Shown here: positions 51,540 to 60,511 of the stretch, in pieces
Layout: the number at the start of each line of letters is the position of its first letter
How positions within the stretch are numbered: the stretch's first letter is position 1
Assembly (NCBI RefSeq): GCF_001427305.1
Contig: NZ_LMFZ01000045.1
Location: 358,707 to 422,706 of the forward strand
DNA length: 64,000 nucleotides
Source of the DNA: Duganella sp. Root1480D1
GTDB taxonomy: Bacteria > Pseudomonadota > Gammaproteobacteria > Burkholderiales > Burkholderiaceae_D
Reading direction: 5' to 3'
The notes under the pieces: model-generated
What the model was told of the DNA's origin: nothing
The model's input: the letters and a program-made list of their open reading frames with translations, nothing else
Databases searched by the model: none
Made by a program: the position numbers and the translations under genes

Positions 51540-51758
51540 TTATTTTATTTCGCTGTACGCGCGCTCACTACAAAGAGGCGCCGCAAAGGGACTGGCTGGG
51601 ATCGGCGAAGTGAACTCGCGCGGGCGGCGGGCAATCGTCGAGGTCCAGACGGGCTCAATAACATTCGCGGACGCCCCGCAGTCACGCAGGTATTGCACTG
51701 CATCCGGCAACCCCGTCAGCGCCTGAACTGCGATCGCGCAATCCACGCGCTCTGCCAT
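51540..51758 (-). CDS. Possible small hypothetical protein
   Basis: 72 residues (MAERVDCAIAVQALTG...). The N-terminal half (DAVQYLRDCGASANVI) reads like a small helical protein found as an orphan in related bacteria, but the C-terminal half is irregular. No ribosome site is obvious. Could be a decayed gene or a chance frame. Confidence 0.3.
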   Translation of the reverse strand: MAERVDCAIAVQALTGLPDAVQYLRDCGASANVIEPVWTSTIARRPREFTSPIPASPFAAPLCSERAYSEIK

Positions 51759-51831
51759 CCGCACATCGCTGCGCCGTAGCGCTCCTTCATCGGGGCCCCT
51801 TACAGCAACACATTTGCACTCAAAAAAAAAG

Positions 51832-51851
51832 CAGCCCGCATCTGCGGGCTG
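51832..51851 (-). terminator. Intrinsic terminator (leftward)
   Basis: CAGCCCGCA-TC-TGCGGGCTG forms a perfect 9-bp hairpin with an A-run at 51822-51830 (U-run for leftward transcripts). No leftward gene was found directly to the right, so it may belong to a lost gene or act as a barrier before the esterase gene at 52004. Confidence 0.7.
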
Positions 51852-52003
51852 AATTCGTCATCCTCACTTAGGGCGACGAGGGAGTAGTCGGACTAACGGT
51901 ACCATCTCCTCGCGAAAAGCTCTATTTCACACTGAACAATCTCGCGCTGCGCTCACCAAACACTCGTTACCATACTGCGGTGCAGCATAACCGTGGAGGG
52001 GCA

Positions 52004-53152
52004 ATGGCGAAAGCAGGTTCAGTATTGCGTTTGGTGCGCAGTCTGATGCGCGCTGGAAGGGCGCAGCAGAAGCTGGTCTCCAGTATCGCCGCCGCTCAGC
52101 GTAAGCCCGCCAAGCGTTCTCTGCCGATAGGCCAAAAGACACGCCCGGACCGCGCCAAGATGCTCGAGATCAGGCAGAACGATCGTCCAGATGTCACGCC
52201 GGCACCAGGCAAATGGGCTGCGGGCCAGTTCGCATATTCCCAGCAGCTTCCAGAGAACCATCGGTTCAGATTGAATTATTGGCTCTACATACCCGATCAC
52301 ACTCCAGTTGCTGTCGAGCGCCACGGTTGGCCGCTGATTATGATGCTCCATGGCTGCCATCAAAGTGCCACCCAATTCGCCAAGGGTACCCGCATGAATC
52401 ACGTTGCTGAGGGCAAGGGATACGCTATCCTCTACCCTCAGCAATCCCTCGGTATTCAAACACACCGCTGCTGGCGCTGGTACAGCCCAACAGTTCAAGA
52501 GGGTGGTGGCGAAGCCGGAGCGCTGATCGCGCTGATCGAAATGATCTGCGCTCAACATCCGATCGACCGTCGCCGTGTTTTCGTTGCCGGGCTTTCCGCC
52601 GGTGCCGGGATGGCGGCCATCCTGGCACTGAACCACCCTGCCTTGTTTGCAGCGGTCGGCCTGCACGCCGGTCCGGTGTTTGGTACTGGACGTAATGCTG
52701 TCGATGGCTTGCGCGTCATGCGTCACGGCTCTGCGCCTGGCCACGATTCTGCGATCGACCAAGTGTTAAAGCGCCACGCAGCACGCTCGCCCATGACGGA
52801 GAGCGGCACCTTCCCAATCCTCCCAGCAATTCTCATCCACGGCGAGGATGACCAGGCGGTACACCCGGTGAACCAGGATCAGCTGGAGCGTCAATGGCTT
52901 AGGATCAACAACATGCCCACGCGCGGCACTGGGCAGCACGTCACGCGCAAGCCTGCAGGGCGTGGCGGGAAACGAAACGCCTACGAAATCCGTGATTACC
53001 TGATCGGGAATAAGCCAATGTTGCGCGTCGTGCGCATCGCCGGACTTGGCCATGCCTGGAGCGGTGGCGACGCATCGGAGCGCTTCCATGCGCATCCCGG
53101 TCCGGACAGCAGCCTGATGATGGCCAGCTTCTTCGGAAAGCACCGACGCTAA
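52004..53152 (+). CDS. PHB-depolymerase-family esterase
   Basis: 382 residues, alpha/beta hydrolase of the Esterase_phd type: LHGCHQ (115-120, oxyanion/loop), GLSAGAGM (nucleophile Ser198), a late Asp in HGEDDQAVHP and the catalytic His in GLGHAWSGG. The first ~60 residues are basic and lack a cleavable signal, as in many intracellular members of this family. It may act on short-chain polyhydroxyalkanoates or feruloyl/acetyl esters. GGAGGGG precedes the ATG at 52004; no co-directional neighbours. Confidence 0.8.
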   Translation: MAKAGSVLRLVRSLMRAGRAQQKLVSSIAAAQRKPAKRSLPIGQKTRPDRAKMLEIRQNDRPDVTPAPGKWAAGQFAYSQQLPENHRFRLNYWLYIPDHTPVAVERHGWPLIMMLHGCHQSATQFAKGTRMNHVAEGKGYAILYPQQSLGIQTHRCWRWYSPTVQEGGGEAGALIALIEMICAQHPIDRRRVFVAGLSAGAGMAAILALNHPALFAAVGLHAGPVFGTGRNAVDGLRVMRHGSAPGHDSAIDQVLKRHAARSPMTESGTFPILPAILIHGEDDQAVHPVNQDQLERQWLRINNMPTRGTGQHVTRKPAGRGGKRNAYEIRDYLIGNKPMLRVVRIAGLGHAWSGGDASERFHAHPGPDSSLMMASFFGKHRR

Positions 53153-53856
53153 ACGCAGCAACTCCCAGGCGCACACCGTGCCGATCCTGCTATGTACTTG
53201 GCTAATCAATATTCGGATGCCTCCGACTTCCTTAAGCAAGCGTTTCGAGAACGTCACTGTCCGACCTTGTTCGGATGGCCCGGCACCAAACTCCACTCTC
53301 GGCAGCACTACAGAAAATCTATCGTCAAGTGCCCTGCCCGTTTCAAACCGAATGAGCACGCCAGCCAACTTGTCATCACCGTTGACAATCACTTTCCCAA
53401 CGCATGAACCGATACGCCAGCTGCCACCTTGACTCGTCGGCGACTGTTTGCTGTCACGCGGTGCGAACGCTTCGTTGCCGCTCAGGAGCCTCGCAGTGCT
53501 GCACTGCACTTTGAAGGGCGTTGAGTCGCCTGGATCATCAGGTCGCTGCCTTAACACATACAACAAGACACTTCCGTCGGAAGGTGATGCGTGAACTGAA
53601 AAGACCGGACTAACTTGACCCGACGCTGTGAAATATGTGGCCCCGTGAGCGCGAGTGGCACGTGTCAATTGACGTTTAGCTATTCGCATTGGGTGGCAGA
53701 CGCATATTTGAGAACGATACCAAAATCCCGCACGGGTTCAGCGCCACGCGACGCATGTCGACTTCTCAGCGAAACGGCACCCAGCAAGGCCAGGCCGGCG
53801 GCGACCATGCAGGCATAGGTTGGCCTGCGGCGCGCTGACTGCATCAACCCGCCCAT
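53153..53856 (-). pseudogene. Broken exported protein (two-frame remnant)
   Basis: Two overlapping frames on the minus strand look like one split gene. The first (53680-53856, 58 codons) has a membrane leader, YACMVAAGLALLGAVSL; the second (from 53689) has sequence such as TYFTASGQVSPVF and LLYVLRQRP and stays open into the antisense of the esterase gene, so its real end is unknown. No domain is recognised. Either a frameshifted hypothetical or a chance pair. Confidence 0.3.
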
Positions 53857-54051
53857 CCTGGGTGCGTGAAGAACTACCCGCGCCTGGTTCCTTCCGATAA
53901 TGCGCAGCCGTGCGCAGACGACTAAAGAAGCCTGCCGGGCATCGTTAAATAAGCGCGCCGATTACCGACGAATCCGCGCGATGATCGGTATAAAATTGAC
54001 ATCGTTGCAATTTAACTCCATGCTTTGCCCCTCTTTGAGAAAGGATCAACC

Positions 54052-55119
54052 TTGAAACTGCTGTCCTCCCATCTGGCACGCCGCCTCTTCTCCACCGCAA
54101 TCTGTCTCTCCGCCCTCGCATTTACGAATTCCGCTTCTGCCGGTCCGAATTGGGCGATCGATGTCGCCGGTGGCCAGGATCATCCCCTGCTTCAGCGCTA
54201 CAACAATTCCTGGATGATGGCCTACAAAAAGATCAACTTCGACCAGGCGACTTTCCCCGGCAAGCTGGGCCTGAACAGCAACAACGATTTCATCGCGCCG
54301 ATCACCGTGGAAGGCCAGATTACCCGCATCGTATATTTCGCCCCACTCGGCAAGACACCGCTGGAAGTTCATCGAAACTACGAACAGGCACTGAAGGCAG
54401 CTGGGTTCAAGGCCACCATCAACTGCACGCCGCGCGATAAAGATTGCGAATACATGCGTTTCGGTTTGAACGACCGTTACCGCACCATGAAGGAAGCCGA
54501 CTTCAATGCGAACCGGGATCGTCAGCCTGACGGCTCCGCACTCGATCGACAGATGGGCTCGCTGGGCGGTTCGAATATGCTTGGTACCGATGACCTTTAC
54601 TTCACATACGGCACCCTGGCCAAAAACGGCGCCATCGTCCACGTGATGCTAAATTCGGGCAAGGTCTACAACACTGATTTCACCGCGACCTACATCGAGA
54701 TTGCCGAACCTAAAGCGATGGAGGGCGGCCAGGTTACTGTCAATGCGGATGGCTTGAAGTCTGCCTTGCAGTCGAGCGGCAAGATCGCCCTGTACGGCAT
54801 CTACTTCGACACCGGCAAGGCCGATATCAAAGCAGTTGAATCCAAAAACCAACTGGACGAAATGGCGAAACTCCTGAAGAGCCAACCGGCACTCAAGGTG
54901 TACATCGTTGGCCACACGGATAATCAGGGCAACCTCGACGCCAACCAGACGTTGTCACAGCAACGTGCACAAGCCGTGGTCGCAGCGTTAGCCAAGCAAT
55001 ACCAGATTCCTGCAGCGCGCCTGGCAAGCAAAGGCGTCGCCAGCCTGGCCCCCGTCGCTTCGAACGCAGATGAAGCCGGACGAGCCAAGAACCGCCGGGT
55101 GGAACTGGTAGTCCAGTAA
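54052..55119 (+). CDS. OmpA-family outer membrane protein with DUF4892-like N-domain
   Basis: About 355 residues: a signal peptide (1-29, ending SASA-GPNW), a middle domain with GRQDHPLL-like start and APLGKTPLEVHRNYE, and a C-terminal OmpA peptidoglycan-binding domain (about 240-355) with YFDTGKAD, GHTDNQG, LSQQRAQAV and the final NRRVEL. The start is a TTG at 54052 with AAAGGA upstream; an earlier in-frame TTG would extend a non-signal sequence. The protein likely anchors the outer membrane to peptidoglycan. It stands alone. Confidence 0.82.
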   Translation: MKLLSSHLARRLFSTAICLSALAFTNSASAGPNWAIDVAGGQDHPLLQRYNNSWMMAYKKINFDQATFPGKLGLNSNNDFIAPITVEGQITRIVYFAPLGKTPLEVHRNYEQALKAAGFKATINCTPRDKDCEYMRFGLNDRYRTMKEADFNANRDRQPDGSALDRQMGSLGGSNMLGTDDLYFTYGTLAKNGAIVHVMLNSGKVYNTDFTATYIEIAEPKAMEGGQVTVNADGLKSALQSSGKIALYGIYFDTGKADIKAVESKNQLDEMAKLLKSQPALKVYIVGHTDNQGNLDANQTLSQQRAQAVVAALAKQYQIPAARLASKGVASLAPVASNADEAGRAKNRRVELVVQ

Positions 55120-55405
55120 TCAAACCCACAATCCGCATTGCGGAACGTACTCGCACGCCGCCACGCCTCGCACTTATGGCGGAACGGGCGGCCCTGCCCC
55201 GAAGCACCAGCGAAATCGACGCGGAACGCCAATGTGAAGCTAACGGGCTGCCGTTGACTGAGAGCGGTTGTGAACGAAACCACTTTCATACAACTCAATG
55301 AGATAGCGCGTTTTGATACCATCGAACCGGGATTTTCGCGTTGATGGTATTCGGACACTGTCGGGTCCCGCTTTCGCAGATACCATCGGAAGCAGCGCTC
55401 GATGT
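55120..55405. other. Non-coding region with GATACCATC repeats (integration-scar-like)
   Basis: No gene is supported here. GATACCATC occurs at about 55315 and 55379, with TGATGGTATT between them in opposite orientation. These match the paired repeats beside the guaA-3'-end-like elements at 58.6, 62.4 and 63.3 kb. It may be the integrase-side arm region of a further, more decayed element. Confidence 0.4.
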
Positions 55406-55534
55406 CTAGTTGAACGTCGCCTTTGTCGGCATCGGCGCGGGCGCCGGAGTGCGATCTGAAATCGCGCTGCCCCCCCTGCATCCCGCCAAGGTAGTCATGA
55501 TGGCTAACCCGCGGATGTATTTTCTGACTTTCAT
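55406..55534 (-). CDS. Small lipoprotein
   Basis: 42 residues: MKVRKYIRGLAIMTTLAGC followed by a short Pro/Ala/Thr tail. TLAGC is a good lipobox and GAGGA stands 7 bases before the ATG, so it looks like a genuine micro-lipoprotein (entericidin-like in layout). It is immediately upstream of the reductase operon end and could be a remnant of a larger gene. No function is assigned. Confidence 0.5.
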   Translation of the reverse strand: MKVRKYIRGLAIMTTLAGCRGGSAISDRTPAPAPMPTKATFN

Positions 55535-55584
55535 GATTTCGTCCTCATTTTTCGATGTGCATACGGGCAAGGGCCGCGCGACGA

Positions 55585-56571
55585 TCACCAGAGATGGTGC
55601 ACGTGCGGTGCGATCCTCTCGTGGTACAGCGCGCGCAACTGTTCCATCACCTGCGGCGAAATGGCGTCCAGCGCGCTGGCCTGGCTATTCGCGATCGCCT
55701 GCGCGGCATTCTTGGCGCCCGGAATCACCGTGCTGACGCTTTGCTCCATCAGGATCCAGCGCAGCGCGAATTGCGCCATCGACGCGCCGCCCGGCAACAG
55801 TCCGCGGATCTGTTCGACGGCATCGAGCGCGAGGTCGTAGGGGACGCCCGCAAACGTCTCGCCCTTGTCGAACAATTCCCCCTCGCGATTGAATGCGCGG
55901 TGATCGTCCGCCGCGAACGTGGTGCTGGCGCTCATCTTCCCGGTCAGCAGGCCCGACGCGAGCGGGACCCGGACGATTACGCCAATGTCGCGCCGCGCCG
56001 CTTCCGCGAAGAACAGCGCGGCCGGACGCTGGCGGAAAATGTTGTAGATGATTTGCACGGTGGCGACATTCGGATATTCAATGGCCTTCAGGCCCTCTTC
56101 GACCTTCTCGACGGAGACGCCGTAGTGGCGGATCTTGCCAGCCGCGACCAGGTCGTCCATGGCGCCAAAGACGTCCGGCTGATAAAAGACCGGCGTCGGC
56201 GGGCAATGCAGCTGCACGAGGTCCAGGCAGTCGACGCGCAGCTTGCGCAGCGACCTCTCAACGAATGCCGCCAGGTTGGCCTTCGTATAGCCTTCCGCCA
56301 AGTGAGGCGACAGGCGGCGCCCGGCCTTGGTAGCCACGAACGGCCGCTCGCCGCCGCGTTCCGCGAGCACGTCCGCGATGATCTGTTCGGAACGGCCGTC
56401 GCCATACACGTCGGCGGTATCGATGAACGTGACGCCATTGTCGAGGGCCGCATGCAGCGCCCCCTTGGCATCCTCCACGCTGACTGCGCCCCATGAGCCG
56501 CCGATCGCCCAGGCCCCGAAACCGATTTCCGAGACTGCCGCACCGATGCGGCCCAGTTTTCTTCGTTGCAT
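55585..56571 (-). CDS. Aldo/keto reductase
   Basis: 328 residues with FIDTADVYGDGRSE (catalytic Asp and Tyr), VATKAGRR (Lys), LVQLHCPP (His), and a late SVVIPGAK-like loop (VSTVIPGAKN) for NADPH binding. The overall layout is that of the YeaE/GSP69 type. The start is 56571 (MQRRKLG); 37 upstream in-frame codons lie in the SDR gene and are unlikely. It is 14 bp downstream of the SDR, forming a two-gene unit facing the LysR gene. Confidence 0.85.
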   Translation of the reverse strand: MQRRKLGRIGAAVSEIGFGAWAIGGSWGAVSVEDAKGALHAALDNGVTFIDTADVYGDGRSEQIIADVLAERGGERPFVATKAGRRLSPHLAEGYTKANLAAFVERSLRKLRVDCLDLVQLHCPPTPVFYQPDVFGAMDDLVAAGKIRHYGVSVEKVEEGLKAIEYPNVATVQIIYNIFRQRPAALFFAEAARRDIGVIVRVPLASGLLTGKMSASTTFAADDHRAFNREGELFDKGETFAGVPYDLALDAVEQIRGLLPGGASMAQFALRWILMEQSVSTVIPGAKNAAQAIANSQASALDAISPQVMEQLRALYHERIAPHVHHLW

Positions 56572-56585
56572 GCTTGCTTTCCTTC

Positions 56586-57368
56586 TTAAACCATCAGTTG
56601 TCCACCATTGACTTCGATGACCTGGCCAGTGAGATAGCCGGACAGTTCGTTCGACGCGAGAAACAGGTATGCGCCGACGCATTCTTCCGGGGTGCCGGCG
56701 CGCCCCATCGGGATCGTGCGGACCTGGGCCGACAGCAGGTCGGCCGGTGTGTAGCGGTCATGGAAGGTCGTCTGGATCACCCCGGGCGCGACGGCGTTGA
56801 CGCGGATACCGTCGGCCACGAACTCCTTCGCATGCCCACGCGTGAGATTGCTGACAAAACTCTTCGCCGCGGCGTACAGGACCGCCCCCTGGCCACCGCC
56901 GTTGCGCGCGGCAATCGACGTCGTGTTGATGATGAATCCACCGCCGGCCTGCCGTAGGTAGGGCACTGCCGTGATGCTGGCCTGCCACACCGAACGGGCG
57001 TTGAGATCGACGACCCGGTCGAAATGATCGGCCGTCGCCGCTTCCGTCGGGATGCGGCCGAGCATGTTGCCGGCATTGTTCACGATGCCGTCGAGGCCAC
57101 CTAGCAGGCGGGCGGCCTCATGGACGACGCGCTCGGTGTCGGCCAGGTCGGCCAGGTCGCCGTGTACGACCACGGCACGCTCCGGTGCGCCGGCGGCGAC
57201 GCTCTCGGCGCCGGCACGGTTGGCTCCGTAGTGGATCGCCACACGGGCGCCCTGCCGGAGGAACCCGAGCGCAACCGCTGCGCCGATGCCGGCCGAGGCC
57301 CCCGTGACGAGGATCCGCTTGCCGGCAAGGTCAGGGATGTGGAGTTCGCTGCGAAATGGCATGGGCAC
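56586..57368 (-). CDS. SDR-family oxidoreductase
   Basis: 260-residue classical SDR: TGASAGIG (22-29), NNAG, a Ser in TTSIAA, YAAAK and the C-terminal GQVIEVNGGQ. Substrate unknown. It is first gene of the leftward SDR-AKR pair; the LysR gene diverges 103 bp away, so its product probably controls the pair. High GC and codon use match the chromosome. Confidence 0.85.
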   Translation of the reverse strand: MPMPFRSELHIPDLAGKRILVTGASAGIGAAVALGFLRQGARVAIHYGANRAGAESVAAGAPERAVVVHGDLADLADTERVVHEAARLLGGLDGIVNNAGNMLGRIPTEAATADHFDRVVDLNARSVWQASITAVPYLRQAGGGFIINTTSIAARNGGGQGAVLYAAAKSFVSNLTRGHAKEFVADGIRVNAVAPGVIQTTFHDRYTPADLLSAQVRTIPMGRAGTPEECVGAYLFLASNELSGYLTGQVIEVNGGQLMV

Positions 57369-57471
57369 GCTCGAATGAGTTGTCGAGCCGTCTTTATACC
57401 GTCCAGCCTTGCCGCAGTGCTATCATTCGAAGATGAGCCGCATTCATCGCGGCAGTGATTCACTCTCAACC

Positions 57472-58449
57472 ATGTCCCTGATCGATCGCGTCGACTTCGC
57501 CGACCTGCGCCTGTTCCTCGCCATCGTGCGTACACGCAGCTTCAAGGCGGCCGCCATCCAGCTGGGCCTGTCGCCCTCAGCAGCCAGCCACGGCATGCGG
57601 CGGCTGGAAGCGCGCCTCGCCGTCAAGCTGCTGAACCGTTCCGCGCGTTCCGTCACCCCGACCGATACAGGCCTCGAACTTGCAAAGCGCCTGGGGGACG
57701 GCTTCGACGCGATCGGCGCCGCGCTCGGAGTCATCGACTCTGCCACGCCGGCCCATGGCGAACTGCGCATCAACGTTTTCGCGGACGCGGCCCATCTGTT
57801 GATCGAGCCGGCGATCGTGGCGTTCGCCGGTGCCTATCCTGACGTAAGGCTGACCGTCGTCGTCGAAGACCGGCCCATCGATATCGTCGAAGAAGGCTAC
57901 GATGCCGGCGTCCGGTATGGGCATTACGTTCCGGAAGACATGGTCGCCGTGCCGCTGAGCGGCCCCCAGCGTTGGGTCGTGGCGGCGGCCCCGGCGTATC
58001 TGGCCCAATACGGTGAGCCGGCACATCCCGACGAACTGGCGCAGCACCGCTGCCTGCAACTACTTCTCGGCGACAACTCGGCCTACAAGTGGGAATTCGA
58101 CCTCGACGGTGAACGGCGCCGGATCCGCGTGCCGGGACCGATCACGATCAACGATACGGCCACAACGATCGCGGTGGCGAAATCCGGCGCGGGCCTGGCC
58201 TATCTTCTCGAATCCCGAATCGCGGGAGAACTGGCCGAAGGCAGCCTGCGCATCGTGCTGGATGCGTTCGCCGCGCGCGGCGAGCCTTTCCACATGTACT
58301 ACAGCAGCCGGCGCCATGGTCATCCGGCGCTGCGTGCCCTGATTAACATCATCCGTGCCCGGCAGGCTCTGCCGCCCGTCGGCGGTGCGCAAGAAGAACT
58401 TGCCGGACAAGCCCGCCATTTCCGGCCCCCAACTCCAGTTGAGCGTTGA
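57472..58449 (+). CDS. LysR-family transcriptional regulator
   Basis: About 325 residues with a helix-turn-helix (LRLFLAIVRTRSFKAAAIQLG, SPSAASHGMRRLE) and a PBP2-type effector domain. It is of the PA0218/PtxR-like clade with YDAGVRYG. Start is taken at 57472; 57433 would add 13 residues. It is divergent from the SDR-AKR unit it likely regulates. Its stop lies 45 bp from a bidirectional terminator. Confidence 0.83.
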   Translation: MSLIDRVDFADLRLFLAIVRTRSFKAAAIQLGLSPSAASHGMRRLEARLAVKLLNRSARSVTPTDTGLELAKRLGDGFDAIGAALGVIDSATPAHGELRINVFADAAHLLIEPAIVAFAGAYPDVRLTVVVEDRPIDIVEEGYDAGVRYGHYVPEDMVAVPLSGPQRWVVAAAPAYLAQYGEPAHPDELAQHRCLQLLLGDNSAYKWEFDLDGERRRIRVPGPITINDTATTIAVAKSGAGLAYLLESRIAGELAEGSLRIVLDAFAARGEPFHMYYSSRRHGHPALRALINIIRARQALPPVGGAQEELAGQARHFRPPTPVER

Positions 58450-58493
58450 AGACCGGCTCGACCGGCGAGAACGTTGCCGGCAAAAGCCGAAAA

Positions 58494-58517
58494 AAAGCCC
58501 TGTAAAAACAGGGCTTT
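58494..58517. terminator. Intrinsic bidirectional terminator
   Basis: AAAGCCCTGT-AAAA-ACAGGGCTTT is a perfect 10-bp hairpin with A-run on the left and T-rich right side. It ends the LysR transcript and would also end leftward transcription from the guaA-like element. Nearly the same hairpin is at 63124-63147. Confidence 0.8.
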
Positions 58518-58680
58518 AGTGCAGCAAATGAATTTATATTCAATCTTAAGAAATTGAAAACTCACTCCCATTCGATTATCAACGAAAGATCCAACCCCTT
58601 GATTTAACGTCGCTTTCCCGATCGGCTTTCGGACGATACCAGCAGTAACACCATCGCCTATTGTTCGTTTAGGACGCCAC
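58518..58680 (-). other. guaA-3'-end-like integration element 1
   Basis: Reverse complement of 58562-58579 reads IIEWE-stop, the conserved C-terminal end of GMP synthase (TIEWE). Beyond it, on the minus strand, comes the terminator at 58494. To the right, ATCAAGGGGTTGGATC and the paired GATGGTGTTA/GCTGGTATCG repeats (about 58637-58660) follow, and CTATTGTTCGTTTAG is shared exactly with element 3. Interpreted as an attachment-site scar with integrase arm sites; no integrase is present. Confidence 0.5.
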
Positions 58681-58758
58681 TATCACTCACGATCCGCTTC
58701 AATCATCTTACACCTCGAAGGCATGCGATTAAGGTAGTGGGCCAGCCAGCGCCCAAGT

Positions 58759-59604
58759 CTACGTAAGCGTCAGTTCTCTCTCGGCCAACGCGATGGCCTC
58801 GACGATGTCGGCCGATTTGAAGCCGAGCCTTTCGGCCATCTTGCGGAACAAGCCAGGTGCCTTTGCAATTAAGGTGTTCTGCGCCGGCAATACCACCATA
58901 TCGCTGCGCCGTTCGATGCCGCGGATCACCCCATCGACGACCTCGTCGCGCGAAATCATCCGCCACAAACCGCCCTTGTTGCCGCCCCAGAGCTTGACGC
59001 CGGCGGCATCGGCATGGATCTGCTCCATCAAAGGCGTGCGAAAGAACGTCGGGTGCACGCTGCCGACGCCCACGCCCAAGTGCTTCACTTCCAAGCGGAC
59101 GCTGTCACACATGGCCCAGACGCCGGCCTTGCTAGCCGTGTAGTGGGCCTGAAGCGGCGAATGCACGAACGCCGCCATCGACGAAATGGCCATCAGGTAG
59201 CCGCGCTGCCTGGCGACATGGGGCAGCCCGGCTTTCAGGGTGCGCCATACCCCGCTCAGGTTGATGTCGATGACGCGTTCGAAGGCATCGGGGTTCATTG
59301 TGGCCATGGGCGAGACCTCATTGATGCCGGCATTGGCGATCACTACGTCGATGCGCCCGAAGTGCGCTGCGGCGGCGCCCATCGCCGCCTGCAGGTGCTC
59401 GTAGGAGCGAACGTCAACACGCCAACCCTTGGCCTGCTGCTCGCCGCCGAAACCTTGCGCCAGCCGGCTGATGGCAGCTTCGTCCAAGTCGAGTAGCGCC
59501 AGCCGCGCGCCCCTGGCCGATAGCTCACGCGCAAGGGCGCTACCCAGCCCTCCAGTAGCACCGGTGATGGCCACGACGCGGCCGGTTAAGTCATAGTGAA
59601 GCAT
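58759..59604 (-). CDS. SDR-family oxidoreductase
   Basis: 281 residues: TGATGGLG, NAG (ANAGINE), the Ser in ISSMAAF, YTASK, and a longer C-terminal region with LPAQNTLIAKAPG. Related proteins act on lipids or aromatic alcohols. The start at 59604 follows GGAGATTGAG. It is the last gene of an SDR-SDR-hydrolase unit transcribed leftward; 52 bp separate it from the upstream SDR. Confidence 0.83.
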   Translation of the reverse strand: MLHYDLTGRVVAITGATGGLGSALARELSARGARLALLDLDEAAISRLAQGFGGEQQAKGWRVDVRSYEHLQAAMGAAAAHFGRIDVVIANAGINEVSPMATMNPDAFERVIDINLSGVWRTLKAGLPHVARQRGYLMAISSMAAFVHSPLQAHYTASKAGVWAMCDSVRLEVKHLGVGVGSVHPTFFRTPLMEQIHADAAGVKLWGGNKGGLWRMISRDEVVDGVIRGIERRSDMVVLPAQNTLIAKAPGLFRKMAERLGFKSADIVEAIALAERELTLT

Positions 59605-59656
59605 CTCAATCTCCTTGGTATGGCCGGCGGTCTTCGATATGGCCGCCCGTGTTTTC

Positions 59657-60511
59657 TCAACGCTGTGATTCAGTCTCGAGTTGCTGGAGCAACGCATGCA
59701 TTACTTTGTGTCGACTCAGAATGGCATCGGTGAGTACACCGAAGACACCGCGGAAGAGTGAGAACGGAACCCACCGCCAAGGCGCGTAGATGCGGGTCCT
59801 GCGATACTGCACACCTTTCGCGATCGCACGTGCTACCTGCTCGGGAGGAATGGCCCGACGCAGCCACCCTGGAAGCCCAACCTCATTCATTTTGGTCACG
59901 GTTGCGTTTCCGCCGAAGGCAACCTTCGCAATGGCTGTGGCCGTCCAACCGGGGTAGACGACGCTGGCCGTTGCGCCGCTATATGCGAACTCTGCCCTCA
60001 AACAGCGTGTGAGCATTTCCACCCCTGCTTTAGATGCGGCATAAGGTGCATTCGCCATTCCGTTGAGAAAAGCGTATGCGGAAGATGTCACAAGGACTTG
60101 CCCCTTGTTGCGAATAATCTCCGGCAGCGCCGCACGAATCGTACGCCAGACGCCAAGCAAGTCCACCTCTACGATTTTCTCGAACTCGGCCTCATCGCAA
60201 CTGGCAATAGTTGAGGCACCACTACGCCATGAAATGCCGGCGTTGGCAAAAACCACGTCCAGGCGTCCGAAGCGTTGGATCGTTTTCTGGATGACTGCCT
60301 TCGTTGCTGCGGCGTCAGTGACGTCGAGCGCCACAGGTAGCACCCGAGATTGGGAGAACTCTTTCGCAAGTTCATCCAAAGCGGTTTGCTGCATATCGGT
60401 CAGCACCAAGCTCGCACCGAGAGCATAGAGTTCGCGAGCAGTCGCGGCACCGATGCCGCCCGCCGCGCCGGTGATCAGCACCACTTTGTCATTCAAGTCG
60501 TAAGTCATCAT
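59657..60511 (-). CDS. SDR-family oxidoreductase
   Basis: 284 residues with TGAAGGIG, NAG (ANAGISW), YAASK and a C-terminal basic/aromatic tail (YAPWRWVPFSLF) that may associate with the membrane. About a third of residues match the neighbouring SDR in layout, suggesting an old duplication. It overlaps the hydrolase stop by 4 bp, so it is co-translated. Confidence 0.83.
   Translation of the reverse strand: MMTYDLNDKVVLITGAAGGIGAATARELYALGASLVLTDMQQTALDELAKEFSQSRVLPVALDVTDAAATKAVIQKTIQRFGRLDVVFANAGISWRSGASTIASCDEAEFEKIVEVDLLGVWRTIRAALPEIIRNKGQVLVTSSAYAFLNGMANAPYAASKAGVEMLTRCLRAEFAYSGATASVVYPGWTATAIAKVAFGGNATVTKMNEVGLPGWLRRAIPPEQVARAIAKGVQYRRTRIYAPWRWVPFSLFRGVFGVLTDAILSRHKVMHALLQQLETESQR

Noticed and set aside
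52766..53689. Full-length 307-residue minus-strand protein
   Set aside because: Its second half is antisense to the well-supported esterase gene; only the part right of 53153 might be real.
54924..55481. 185-residue minus-strand protein right of OmpA
   Set aside because: Runs into the antisense of OmpA, is irregular, and covers the repeat-bearing scar region.
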